Positions 16,462 to 23,076 of a stretch of 34,079 nucleotides of DNA are shown here, piece after piece. The notes under the pieces are model-generated. The model saw only the letters and a list, made by a program, of their open reading frames with translations. It was not told the DNA's origin and searched no databases. The stretch is taken from positions 1-34,079 of the forward strand of contig JBEKWN010000066.1 in the NCBI GenBank assembly GCA_049513055.1, written 5' to 3'. This stretch comes from UBA1163 sp049513055. GTDB lineage: Bacteria; Desulfobacterota; BSN033; UBA1163. Within the stretch, counting starts at the first letter, position 1; every line of letters begins with the position of its first letter. Position numbers and translations under genes: made by a program.

Positions 16462-17031
16462 ATGTTGGGGAAAATTCTAAAATTTCTTTATTTCAACATG
16501 GGTTTTAAACTTCGATATTGGTTCTGGAAGGCGGCCATCCATTCGATGGGAGGAAAGATTGGAAAGAATGTGAAATTTTACGAAGGCATTCGAATCGTTG
16601 GGAACTCTCCAGGCGCCATAACGATTGGGAATGATGTTCGTATCCTCAGGGGGGTGACGATGAGCACAACTCCGGAAGGAAAGATCCAAATAGGGAATGG
16701 GGTCCATATTGGGGAGGGGAGTGTGATCTTCAGCGGGGTTGGAATAAGGATTGGGGACAATGTCATTATTGGTCCTCAGAATATCATTGTAGATCTCGAT
16801 CATCGTTTCCAAAATTTAGACCTTCGCATCAACCAGCAGGGAATGAATGGCAAGGAGATCAGCATTGAAGAAGACGTTTGGATTGCCTCTCAGTGTGTCA
16901 TTATAAAGGGGGTGACGATAGGGAAGGGGTCTGTGATTGCGGCGGGTTCCATTGTGAATAGAAGTATTCCCCCTTATAGTGTCGCGGCAGGGGTCCCCGC
17001 TAAAGTGATTAAAAAACGGGGAGAAACTTAA
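16462..17031 (+). CDS. Left-handed beta-helix acyltransferase (WcaF/maltose O-acetyltransferase-like)
   Basis: This 189-residue protein starts with a basic amphipathic helix (LKFLYFNMGFKLRYWFWKAA) and continues with hexapeptide repeats: GGKIGKNVKFYEGI, ITIGNDVRILRGVTM, IQIGNGVHIGEGSVI and IRIGDNVIIGPQNI. DLDHRF contains the probable catalytic His, followed by ISIEEDVWIASQCVIIKGVT and SIPPYSVAAGVPAKVIKK, the usual O-acetyltransferase ending. It would transfer an acetyl group to a sugar hydroxyl. The frame is open upstream into the methyltransferase gene, but that stretch has no family similarity; ATG 16462 follows AAAGGA and gives the right length. Confidence 0.87.
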   Translation: MLGKILKFLYFNMGFKLRYWFWKAAIHSMGGKIGKNVKFYEGIRIVGNSPGAITIGNDVRILRGVTMSTTPEGKIQIGNGVHIGEGSVIFSGVGIRIGDNVIIGPQNIIVDLDHRFQNLDLRINQQGMNGKEISIEEDVWIASQCVIIKGVTIGKGSVIAAGSIVNRSIPPYSVAAGVPAKVIKKRGET

Positions 17032-17064
17032 AAAACAGATGTGTGATAGGAAAGGCCACATGCG

Positions 17065-17544
17065 ATGAAGAAGATAGGTATTGTTACTGGAAGTGGAGGT
17101 CACCTGACCGAGGCTTTAAGCATCATAGAGGCATTTAAAGGGCATGATCTCTTTTTGGTTGTTCATAACTTCCCCAGCCTCAGGGAAATTCAATTGGACG
17201 AGGTCAAACGAATTTACCGGTTAAGGATTCTTTTAGGATATTCATCCTTGTTCGCCGTATTTCTAACTGCCCTTATAAACCTATTTCAGTTCATCTGGAT
17301 CTTCTGGAAGGAGAAACCAACCATTCTTTTTTCAACAGGGGCGGAAATTGCCGTTCCTGCATTTTATGTAGGGAAAATATTTTTCCGAACACGATTAATC
17401 TATCTGGAAACATTAACTCGGGTAAAAAACTTGTCCTATGCAGGAAAAGTCCTTTATCTGATTGTGGACCTGTTTCTTGTCCAATGGCCTGAGCTTCTGG
17501 AAAAGGCGGGTCCCAAGGCAATCTACGGGGGAAGGCTAATATGA
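17065..17544 (+). CDS. pssD: PssD/Alg14-like glycosyltransferase subunit
   Basis: A 159-residue half-enzyme related to Alg14 and to PssD/EpsE/CpsF. GIVTGSGGHLTEALSII at the N-terminus is the glycine-rich loop of this family. FLTALINLFQFIWIFWKEKP is a hydrophobic section that anchors the complex to the membrane, and TGAEIAVPAFYVGKIF and LETLTRVKNLS are typical later motifs. It pairs with the following gene, whose ATG overlaps its stop codon (ATGA), to make a two-subunit GT28-type glycosyltransferase: this one anchors and binds acceptor, the partner binds the nucleotide sugar. The donor is unknown. Confidence 0.88.
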   Translation: MKKIGIVTGSGGHLTEALSIIEAFKGHDLFLVVHNFPSLREIQLDEVKRIYRLRILLGYSSLFAVFLTALINLFQFIWIFWKEKPTILFSTGAEIAVPAFYVGKIFFRTRLIYLETLTRVKNLSYAGKVLYLIVDLFLVQWPELLEKAGPKAIYGGRLI

Positions 17545-18035
17545 TTTTCGTCACAATAGGTTCAGCCGTAGAAGGAATAGAATTCACACGACTGATAAAA
17601 AAGATGGACGAAATTGCAGGGAAGATTGATGAGGAAGTGGTCATGCAGATTGGAACTGTCCCCTATGAACCACAAAATGCTAAATATTTCCGTTACACCT
17701 CTTATCAAGAAAATCTCTCATATTTTCAAAAAGCTTCTTTGGTGGTTGGGCACGGTGGGACAGGAACAATTTTGAATGCCCTAAAATATCAAGTTCCCAT
17801 CGTCGTTGTCCCAAGGAGGCACCACTATGGGGAACACGTTGACGACCATCAGGTGGAACTCGCACAACGACTCATTGGAAATGAATTGATTGAAGTCGTG
17901 TATGAGTTAGAGGACCTCGAGTCGGCGGTAAAAAAGATGCTGGAAAGAAGCAAAAAAGTTGATAAGGGAAAGACGTATCCCGAGAGAGACGCTTTGATCA
18001 AGACAATCAAGGATTTCGTTGATCGGTACCCCTGA
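17541..18035 (+). CDS. pssE: PssE/Alg13-like catalytic glycosyltransferase subunit
   Basis: A 164-residue protein equivalent to the C-terminal half of MurG-like GT28 enzymes. It starts MIFVTIGSAVEGIEFTRLI and includes ASLVVGHGGTGTILNALKYQ, the donor-binding GHGGTGT motif, followed by VPIVVVPRRHHYGEHVDDHQ. It is translationally coupled to the PssD-like subunit by a 4-base overlap, matching the usual order. Together they transfer one sugar to a polyprenyl-diphosphate-linked acceptor on the cytoplasmic face. It is the last gene of the tightly packed run; a 316-base gap follows. Confidence 0.9.
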   Translation: MIFVTIGSAVEGIEFTRLIKKMDEIAGKIDEEVVMQIGTVPYEPQNAKYFRYTSYQENLSYFQKASLVVGHGGTGTILNALKYQVPIVVVPRRHHYGEHVDDHQVELAQRLIGNELIEVVYELEDLESAVKKMLERSKKVDKGKTYPERDALIKTIKDFVDRYP

Positions 18036-18351
18036 AATCCTATCCTCGCTACCTAAGGCATGCAAAAAGAGATGAAGGAAACCCCTCTTTCTTATACAAT
18101 GTATTGATTCCAGTTTTAAGAATCCTTTCCATCTGATGCACAAAAAGATGATTTGTATTAATAAATGTGAAACCGAGGAAGGCGTTGATCGATGATGTCG
18201 GCAGGACCTGAGAATTTATTGTTCAGATCAAGAAGGATTTCGACTTTTTGGTGATTACGAATGTCGTTCCCCTGCATCGGAATTAGCGCAAGGAAAGTGG
18301 GGAATTTTAACTTATTTTGATTTTCATGATTGGCAGTCTAGGGGAGAACTG
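18036..18351. other. Intergenic gap with a weak hairpin and a coding-like extension
   Basis: The first part contains AAAGAG (18066-18071) facing CTCTTT (18085-18090), a weak terminator-like stem after pssE. The second part is more surprising: from 18196 to 18351 the frame of the next methyltransferase gene is open without any ATG, GTG or TTG and translates to a protein-like sequence with runs such as QEGFRLFGDYECRSP and WGILTYFDFHDWQSRGEL. This may be the remnant of the 5' part of a gene or of an upstream domain. I recognise no family in it. Confidence 0.5.
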
Positions 18352-18957
18352 ATGGAAGTAAAAGATCCTATGTCGAAAATCTTGGCAGTATATAATTACG
18401 AAGCTACAAGATATACATTTATAGGAAATTTTTTTAAGAATATCAAAGGGAAAATTTTAGATGTAGGCTGCTGTAGAGGCGGACTTAGAAAATATCTTCA
18501 TAGCGAGCTAGGATATTATGGTGTTGATGTATTAACCAATAATTTTGAGAATTACATTCGTATTGACCTAAACAGTAAAATACTACCGTTTAAAAATAAA
18601 CAATTTGATGCAGTAAATTGCAGTGATGTTTTAGAGCATCTTTTTTATCCTTTAGAAATGCTAAAGGAAATAAAAAGGGTATTAAAAGATAATGGTGTTA
18701 TCCTTGTCTCGCTGCCAAATGACAAAGGTCTAAATAGGATCTTCTTAGATTTATTCTCTAATATTCAGAGTTACGAAGACACTATATTTGGCCATCACTG
18801 GAGGTTTAGCATCCGGACAGCGAGAGAATTTTTCCAAAAAGAATTTAAGATTATTGAAGAATCGCCAGAATTTGGTCCCCTATTTAGGCGGTATCTATTT
18901 TTTTTGAGGCTTAGAAAGTTTTGTAGCGCATGGTTCATGTTAGGCATCAAGAAGTGA
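18352..18957 (+). CDS. Class I SAM-dependent methyltransferase (AT-rich, probably recently acquired)
   Basis: Motif I reads KGKILDVGCCRGGLRKYL, strand 2 gives YGVDVLTNNF, FDAVNCSDVLEHLFYPLEML is motif II with LEH, and LKDNGVILVSLPNDKG is motif III. At 201 residues it is a compact member of the family. Codon use is noticeably richer in A and T than in the adjoining genes, in line with later acquisition. The frame is open upstream to 18196 with no standard start, so ATG 18352 is taken, with GGGGAGAA upstream as a fair ribosome binding site. Substrate unknown; a glycan role is inferred from the locus. Confidence 0.75.
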   Translation: MEVKDPMSKILAVYNYEATRYTFIGNFFKNIKGKILDVGCCRGGLRKYLHSELGYYGVDVLTNNFENYIRIDLNSKILPFKNKQFDAVNCSDVLEHLFYPLEMLKEIKRVLKDNGVILVSLPNDKGLNRIFLDLFSNIQSYEDTIFGHHWRFSIRTAREFFQKEFKIIEESPEFGPLFRRYLFFLRLRKFCSAWFMLGIKK

Positions 18958-19110
18958 GAGGATTTACTTGATTTAGTAAAATTAATTTCTGTAAGATTAA
19001 TTTCTTGATTTCTACTACCCCTTTCATTAGATTGTATCTTCTCAATATTTTCGATACTTAGGTTTGAGTCTGCTATGTGTTGGTGATTTTTAAACCCATT
19101 TAATTTTGGC

Positions 19111-19139
19111 TTGATAAAGGGGAATGGGTTTGCTAAAAG
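19111..19139 (+). promoter_or_regulatory. Promoter-like element before the DPM1-like gene
   Basis: TTGATA at 19111-19116, a 17-base spacer and TAAAAG at 19134-19139 resemble a sigma-70 promoter with a poor -10. The surrounding 30 bases are nearly repeated at 20471-20500 before the epimerase gene, with the same 17-base spacing, and that shared match is the main support. The 209-base gap 18958-19166 is otherwise AT-rich with a short direct repeat of TTAATTTCT. Confidence 0.45.
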
Positions 19140-19166
19140 TTAGTATAAAGGAAGTTTAAAGCTCAA

Positions 19167-19844
19167 ATGGATGTTAAACAAAAAGTTTTAATTATCATTC
19201 CGGCATATAATGAGGAACAATCAGTGGGGAAGGTGGTGGAGGAAGTTCATACCCATCTTCCGCAGGCGGAGGTGTTAGTGGTGAATGATGGATCCACTGA
19301 TCTCACTTCGGAAATAGCCAAGTCTAAAGGAGCCATTGTTCTGAAATACGCCAATGAGAAAGGCTACGATATTGCGATACAGGTCGATGGCGATGGTCAA
19401 CATGATCCGAAAGAGATTGGCAAACTCCTCAAGGCTTTGCAAGAGAAGAAGATTGATATGGTCATTGGTTCGCGTTTTATCGGAGATTTGGGATATAAAT
19501 CATCGACGATGAGAAGGATTGGGATTTCCATCTTCTCCCAAGTGATTTCAATGATTGTGGGACAGAGGATTACCGACCCAACTTCCGGATTTAGGGCATC
19601 GAATCGAAAAACGATTCAATTATTTGCATCGGATTATCCACAGGATTATCCGGAACCGGAAGTAGTGATCTTGCTCCATCAATGTCATTTAAAGATGGAA
19701 GAAGTTCCGGTCGGTATGAGTGAGAGATATTCTGGGGAGTCGTCGATTACGAAAATCAGGTCTATCTATTACATGGTGAAGGTTCTATTAGCGATTTTTG
19801 TAGATTGTTTTAAAAAACCACCCTTATTAGAACAGGAGAGATAG
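19167..19844 (+). CDS. DPM1-like polyprenyl-phosphate glycosyltransferase (GT2) with an apparent internal deletion
   Basis: A GT-A enzyme of the dolichyl-phosphate-mannose synthase-like group: VLIIIPAYNEEQSVGKVV, VLVVNDGSTDLTSE, IAIQVDGDGQHDPKEI (the DxD metal site), MVIGSRF, ITDPTSGFRASNRK and YPEPEVVILLHQ. It would transfer a sugar from a nucleotide to polyprenyl phosphate, giving a donor for a GT-C enzyme such as the one at 7637-9163. Between AIVLK and YANEKGYD the family normally has about 16 residues including the glycine-rich NLGIGGAVQTG motif; here it is absent and the frame is kept. This may impair function. The DUF2304 gene follows after 2 bases. Confidence 0.85.
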   Translation: MDVKQKVLIIIPAYNEEQSVGKVVEEVHTHLPQAEVLVVNDGSTDLTSEIAKSKGAIVLKYANEKGYDIAIQVDGDGQHDPKEIGKLLKALQEKKIDMVIGSRFIGDLGYKSSTMRRIGISIFSQVISMIVGQRITDPTSGFRASNRKTIQLFASDYPQDYPEPEVVILLHQCHLKMEEVPVGMSERYSGESSITKIRSIYYMVKVLLAIFVDCFKKPPLLEQER

Positions 19845-19846
19845 CG

Positions 19847-20227
19847 ATGTTAATCAAGATTCAAATCATTGTTGGTGTCCTCAGTATTATTCTGCTCTTG
19901 ATCACCTTCGAACTGATTAGAAAGAAAAGGCTTCGGGAAGAATATGCCATCCTCTGGCTTTTTACCGGAGTAGCGGTTTTGGTATTCAGTCTATGGCCTG
20001 CGTTTCTCCTCTCCCAATTTTTTGTTAGAATTACTGGTATATTCTATTTATCCGCGGTAGTTTTAATCGCCTTTTTCTTTCTTCTTCTTATCGTCTTTCA
20101 TTTCTCAGTGGTGATTTCTAAGTTAACAGGTCAAAATAAAGACCTGGCCCAACGGCATGCCCTTTTAGAACTGGAGTTCAATGAATTGAAGAAGCGTTAC
20201 TTCACTTCTAATACGGATTCCTCATAA
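19847..20227 (+). CDS. DUF2304-family small membrane protein
   Basis: A 126-residue protein with three hydrophobic helices: IQIIVGVLSIILLLITFEL, a middle one around WLFTGVAVLVFSLWPAFLL, and a third around GIFYLSAVVLIAFFFLLLIV. A charged coiled-coil-like tail follows (QNKDLAQRHALLELEFNELK). This topology, with RLREEYAILWLF between the first and second helices, is that of DUF2304 proteins, which regularly sit next to DPM1-like GT2 genes, as here with a 2-base gap. A role as membrane anchor or partner of that transferase is inferred; no activity is known to me. No terminator is obvious directly after it. Confidence 0.85.
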   Translation: MLIKIQIIVGVLSIILLLITFELIRKKRLREEYAILWLFTGVAVLVFSLWPAFLLSQFFVRITGIFYLSAVVLIAFFFLLLIVFHFSVVISKLTGQNKDLAQRHALLELEFNELKKRYFTSNTDSS

Positions 20228-20318
20228 AAGGATGCTTACCAACGAGGGCGTCAAGGTTTTGAGATTTTTAGCTGGGTCATTATTTCTTTAAGATTTTAAA
20301 TTTCCTCAAATTGATACG

Positions 20319-20414
20319 TTCGACGGCGCCAAACCCCGATTTTAAAATCGGGGTTGAAAGCGCCGCTCAGTATCAACCCTGAGCATACCCCGGGCTTCAG
20401 ACCGGGGAGTCGAA
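20319..20414. other. Cloverleaf-like set of inverted repeats (four-way junction candidate)
   Basis: Three hairpins stand side by side. The first (20325-20364) is GGCGC/GCGCC around a perfect 24-base palindrome at 20332-20355 built on AACCCCGATTTT and its complement. The second (20365-20384) is GCTCAG/CTGAGC with an 8-base loop. The third (20388-20407) is CCCCGG/CCGGGG with an 8-base loop. All are enclosed by TTCGAC (20319-20324) and GTCGAA (20409-20414). It lies in the 244-base gap between DUF2304 and the epimerase gene. It could be a structured RNA, an excisable or folding single-stranded DNA element, or a compound terminator; no T-run follows, which argues against the last. Confidence 0.6.
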
Positions 20415-20471
20415 TGGGTTGATTCAAACGGTTTTCCTTTCCATTATCTAACTTACCTGTCTTGTTTTTGC

Positions 20472-20500
20472 TTGATAAAGGGAAATGGTTTTGTTAAAAA
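20472..20500 (+). promoter_or_regulatory. Promoter-like element before the epimerase gene
   Basis: TTGATA at 20472-20477, a 17-base spacer and TAAAAA at 20495-20500. The stretch GCTTGATAAAGGG-AATGG-TTTG-TAAAA is shared with the element at 19110-19139, with only a few mismatches, so the two promoters may be a duplicated control unit. It would give a short leader before ATG 20535. Confidence 0.45.
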
Positions 20501-20534
20501 GAAAGACGAAAAAGAAGGAGTGGAGAAGGAGAAG

Positions 20535-21500
20535 ATGGCAAATGTATTAGTCACGGGAGGGGCGGGTTTTATCGGGTCAAACCTGACAGAGGCCTTGCTT
20601 CAAAGAGGCCACTTTGTTCGAGTCCTCGATGATTTTTCAACTGGCAAAAGAGAAAATCTGATTTTTGATAAAGCATTTCCTTCCCTGGAGATTATCGAAG
20701 GAGATATTCGTGATTACAGTACCTGCCAAAAAGCGATGGAGGGAATGGAGTATATATTTCACCAGGCTGCCCTCCCATCGGTCCAACGGTCCGTAGAGGA
20801 CCCAGAGACATCTAATGCAGTCAATGTAGGAGGGACTTTGAATATTCTTCTGGCTGCTAAGAAAACTGGGGTAAAGCGAGTGATCTATGCCTCCTCTTCT
20901 TCCGTCTACGGGGATACTCCTTCTTTACCGAAACACGAGGAAATGCCCTCCAATCCTCTCTCACCCTATGCCTTACAAAAATATATTGGAGAACAATATT
21001 GCCGACTTTTTTATCAACTCTACGGCCTCGAAGCCGTCTCCCTGAGATATTTCAATATCTTTGGCCCTAAACAGGATCCCAACTCCATTTACTCGGCCGT
21101 CATCCCAAAATTTATCGATGCCCTGCTTCAGGGGCGCCCTCCGATCATCTTTGGGGATGGAGAACAGTCTCGAGACTTTACCTATATTGAGAACGTGGTT
21201 CAAGCCAATCTTCTCGCCGTGTCCACAGAGCACCTCCATGGAGAAACTATTAATATTGCCTGCGGAAAAAGAATCTCGCTGAACCAGTTGTTGAATTTCT
21301 TGAAGGAGATTCTTGGATCGAAACAGTCCCCTATTTATGAAGAGGCTCGGAAAGGAGATGTGAGACACTCCTTGGCAGATATCCACAAGGGAAAAGAAAT
21401 TTTAAATTATGAGCCAACAGTTGGGATCGAGATCGGATTGAAAAAGACAGTCAAATTTTTTCAGAGACAACAAAAAAACTTAAAAGAACAGACAAAATGA
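20535..21500 (+). CDS. NAD-dependent sugar-nucleotide epimerase/dehydratase (WbpP/GalE-like extended SDR)
   Basis: An extended short-chain dehydrogenase. VLVTGGAGFIGSNLTEALL is the NAD-binding loop, VLDDFSTGKREN binds the NAD ribose, YASSSSVYGD holds the catalytic Ser, and SPYALQKYIGEQY gives the YxxxK pair near residues 145-149. RYFNIFGPKQDPNSIYSAVIP and GDGEQSRDFTYIENVVQANLLA are typical of WbpP/TviC-type UDP-GlcNAc(A) C4-epimerases. ATG 20535 is chosen over a TTG at 20472 because GAAGGAGAAG lies just upstream and the coding similarity starts there; the TTG is also the -35-like box. It overlaps rfaE1 by ATGA. Substrate is inferred. Confidence 0.87.
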   Translation: MANVLVTGGAGFIGSNLTEALLQRGHFVRVLDDFSTGKRENLIFDKAFPSLEIIEGDIRDYSTCQKAMEGMEYIFHQAALPSVQRSVEDPETSNAVNVGGTLNILLAAKKTGVKRVIYASSSSVYGDTPSLPKHEEMPSNPLSPYALQKYIGEQYCRLFYQLYGLEAVSLRYFNIFGPKQDPNSIYSAVIPKFIDALLQGRPPIIFGDGEQSRDFTYIENVVQANLLAVSTEHLHGETINIACGKRISLNQLLNFLKEILGSKQSPIYEEARKGDVRHSLADIHKGKEILNYEPTVGIEIGLKKTVKFFQRQQKNLKEQTK

Positions 21501-22507
21501 TCAGGATGAAAGAGCGGAAAAAGCTGGAATCTATATTAAAGGATTTTTCGAGAGTAAAACTTTTAGTGGCCGGTGATATCATGATGGATCGGTCCGTTTC
21601 GGGAAAGGTTTCTCGAATATCCCCAGAGGCGCCGGTTCCAGTGGTAATTGTGGAAAAAGAGGATTTTAATCTTGGAGGGGCTGCAAATGTCGCCCATAAC
21701 ATTCGCTCGCTTGGAGGAATCGTATCCCTCTGTGGCGTTTTGGGTAGGGACGAAAACGGGCAAAAACTATATGAAAAAATCGCTGAAAAGGGAATCCAAA
21801 CACAAGGAATATTTTTTGAGCCGGGAAGACAGACGACAGTAAAGACCAGGATTATCGCCCATCATCCTCATTACCAACAATTGGTCCGAGTGGATCGGGA
21901 GACGACGGATCACCCCAAGGTTTCGACTTCAAGAAATCTCATAAGGTATTTGACGGAAAAAATAGAAGATTTCGACGGAATCGTTATTTCTGATTACGGG
22001 AAGGGTTTGCTGACCAGAAAGCTGATTGAAACCATCATCAGAAGAGCGAAGAAGTCGAAGAAGATTATCATGGTCGACCCCAAAGTAAAAAATTTTTTCT
22101 TTTATAAAAGGGCAACCATCATTACCCCAAATACCCAGGAAGCGAGCGAAGCATCGAGGATTCCTTACACCGATCAATCATCCGTGGAAAAAATGGGTAG
22201 AAAGTTATTGAAGAGGTTAAGTTGTGACGCCTTAGTCATTACCCAAGGAGAAAAAGGAATGACAATTTTCGAGTCCCATCAAGAGCCCTATCCTGTCCCC
22301 ACGGTCGTTAAGCAGGTTTTTGACGTGACGGGCGCAGGAGATACGGTGATTGGAACCATGGCTCTTGCTTTGGGTACGGGGCCCCGCGTGAGTGTGAGAA
22401 ATGCAGCTAGTTTAGCGAACTATGCGGCGGGCATTGTCGTCGGGAAGGTCGGAACCGCAATCGTAAGTAGAGGGGAATTATTGAAAGTAGTAAGGGAGAG
22501 AACTTAA
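21497..22507 (+). CDS. rfaE1: D-glycero-beta-D-manno-heptose-7-phosphate kinase (single-domain RfaE1/HldE N-domain)
   Basis: A PfkB/ribokinase-family kinase of 336 residues that phosphorylates heptose 7-phosphate at C1 for ADP-heptose and LPS inner core synthesis. Motifs: LLVAGDIMMDRSVSGKVSRI, SPEAPVPVVIVEKEDFNLGG and GGAANVAHNIRSLGG at the substrate-binding end, ISDYGKGLLTRKLIE, VDPKVKNFFFYKRATIITPN and DVTGAGDTVIGTMALALG (about 275-292), which holds the catalytic Asp and anion hole. The cytidylyltransferase domain of bifunctional HldE is absent, so a separate rfaE2 should exist elsewhere. ATG 21497 overlaps the epimerase stop (ATGA). An intrinsic terminator follows at 22564-22598, ending the cluster. 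Confidence 0.92.
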   Translation: MIRMKERKKLESILKDFSRVKLLVAGDIMMDRSVSGKVSRISPEAPVPVVIVEKEDFNLGGAANVAHNIRSLGGIVSLCGVLGRDENGQKLYEKIAEKGIQTQGIFFEPGRQTTVKTRIIAHHPHYQQLVRVDRETTDHPKVSTSRNLIRYLTEKIEDFDGIVISDYGKGLLTRKLIETIIRRAKKSKKIIMVDPKVKNFFFYKRATIITPNTQEASEASRIPYTDQSSVEKMGRKLLKRLSCDALVITQGEKGMTIFESHQEPYPVPTVVKQVFDVTGAGDTVIGTMALALGTGPRVSVRNAASLANYAAGIVVGKVGTAIVSRGELLKVVRERT

Positions 22508-22563
22508 GCCCTAATTTTTCGGGTTTTTATCAGCATTTTACGAGAAAAGGGAATCTGAAAGCA

Positions 22564-22598
22564 AAAGGCCCCACCTCCGCATTGAGGATAGGGCCTTT
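22564..22598. terminator. Bidirectional intrinsic terminator between rfaE1 and dodecin
   Basis: AAAGGCCC (22564-22571) pairs with GGGCCTTT (22591-22598), followed on the + strand by AATTTTTTAT. On the other strand the complement also leaves a T-rich flank. It lies between converging genes and can serve both. Confidence 0.8.
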
Positions 22599-22618
22599 AA
22601 TTTTTTATCCCCCCTACG

Positions 22619-22660
22619 CTGCCTGCCCCGCCCTCGGTCGGGACCGGGGCCGGCAGGCAG
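22619..22660. repeat. GC-rich palindromic element
   Basis: CTGCCTGCC (22619-22627) and GGCAGGCAG (22652-22660) form a perfect 9-base-pair stem. The 24 bases between them are almost all G and C (with CGGTC and GACCG as an inner stem). It stands out in AT-rich surroundings and sits right after the terminator, in the 3' flank of the dodecin gene. Probably a dispersed REP-like repeat. Confidence 0.6.
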
Positions 22661-22688
22661 GGTTGGCAGGTGATAGTTAAATAAATCA

Positions 22689-22901
22689 TTATGTTTCGAG
22701 GACGAAAATGACTTCCAACCTGACCCTGTATTCGATAATCTTAGAATTTTCCACTGCCACCCGAAATTCAACAACGCGCAATCCGGTGATACCCCTTAAG
22801 GTCTTTGTCGCTCTTGCGAAACCGACCTTGAGGGCCTCCTCAAAACCCTTTGGAGAACCTGCGATAATTTCGGTCACCCTCGCAACTCTTGGTTCTGTCA
22901 T
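22689..22901 (-). CDS. Dodecin family flavin-binding protein
   Basis: A 70-residue protein with the dodecin pattern: RVARVTEIIAGSPKGFEEAL, then VGFARATKTLRGITGLRVVE, then FRVAVENSKIIEYRVRLEV. Dodecins assemble into hollow dodecamers that store or buffer riboflavin, FMN or related flavins. The GTG at 22910 is rejected as start because it lies in the ribosome binding site; ATG 22901 follows AAGGAGGTGAT, an unusually complete match to the 16S anti-SD sequence, so translation should be strong. It is the only confident minus-strand gene here, standing alone between the polysaccharide cluster and xerC and sharing a terminator with rfaE1. Confidence 0.9.
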   Translation of the reverse strand: MTEPRVARVTEIIAGSPKGFEEALKVGFARATKTLRGITGLRVVEFRVAVENSKIIEYRVRLEVIFVLET

Positions 22902-22944
22902 TCTTATCACCTCCTTTTTTTAAAATGGGTATTAATATTATGAG

Positions 22945-22972
22945 TCTATACGAAAATCTTAAAGAATGTCAA
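22945..22972 (-). promoter_or_regulatory. Sigma-70-type promoter for dodecin
   Basis: On the minus strand TTGACA (complement of 22967-22972) is followed after 16 bases by TATAGA (complement of 22945-22950), upstream of the strong ribosome binding site of dodecin. It is back to back with the xerC promoter. Confidence 0.6.
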
Positions 22973-22983
22973 TGAGAAAAATA

Positions 22984-23011
22984 TTGATAAATTTAAGAGT
23001 TGTGTTATAAA
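22984..23011 (+). promoter_or_regulatory. Sigma-70-type promoter for xerC and the housekeeping run
   Basis: TTGATA at 22984-22989, a 16-base spacer and TATAAA at 23006-23011, in a markedly AT-rich region 65 bases before ATG 23077. The TTGATAAA form of the -35 box is shared with the elements at 19111 and 20472. Confidence 0.6.
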
Positions 23012-23076
23012 ATAGAATTTTAATAATATTTTCATAACTTACATTGTGCCTAAGGAAATGACAGATGAGGGGATGA

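Noticed and set aside
22563..22610. Hairpin plus T-run considered as a riboswitch or small RNA
   Set aside because: It has a single stem and T-run in a convergent gene gap and is fully explained as a terminator.
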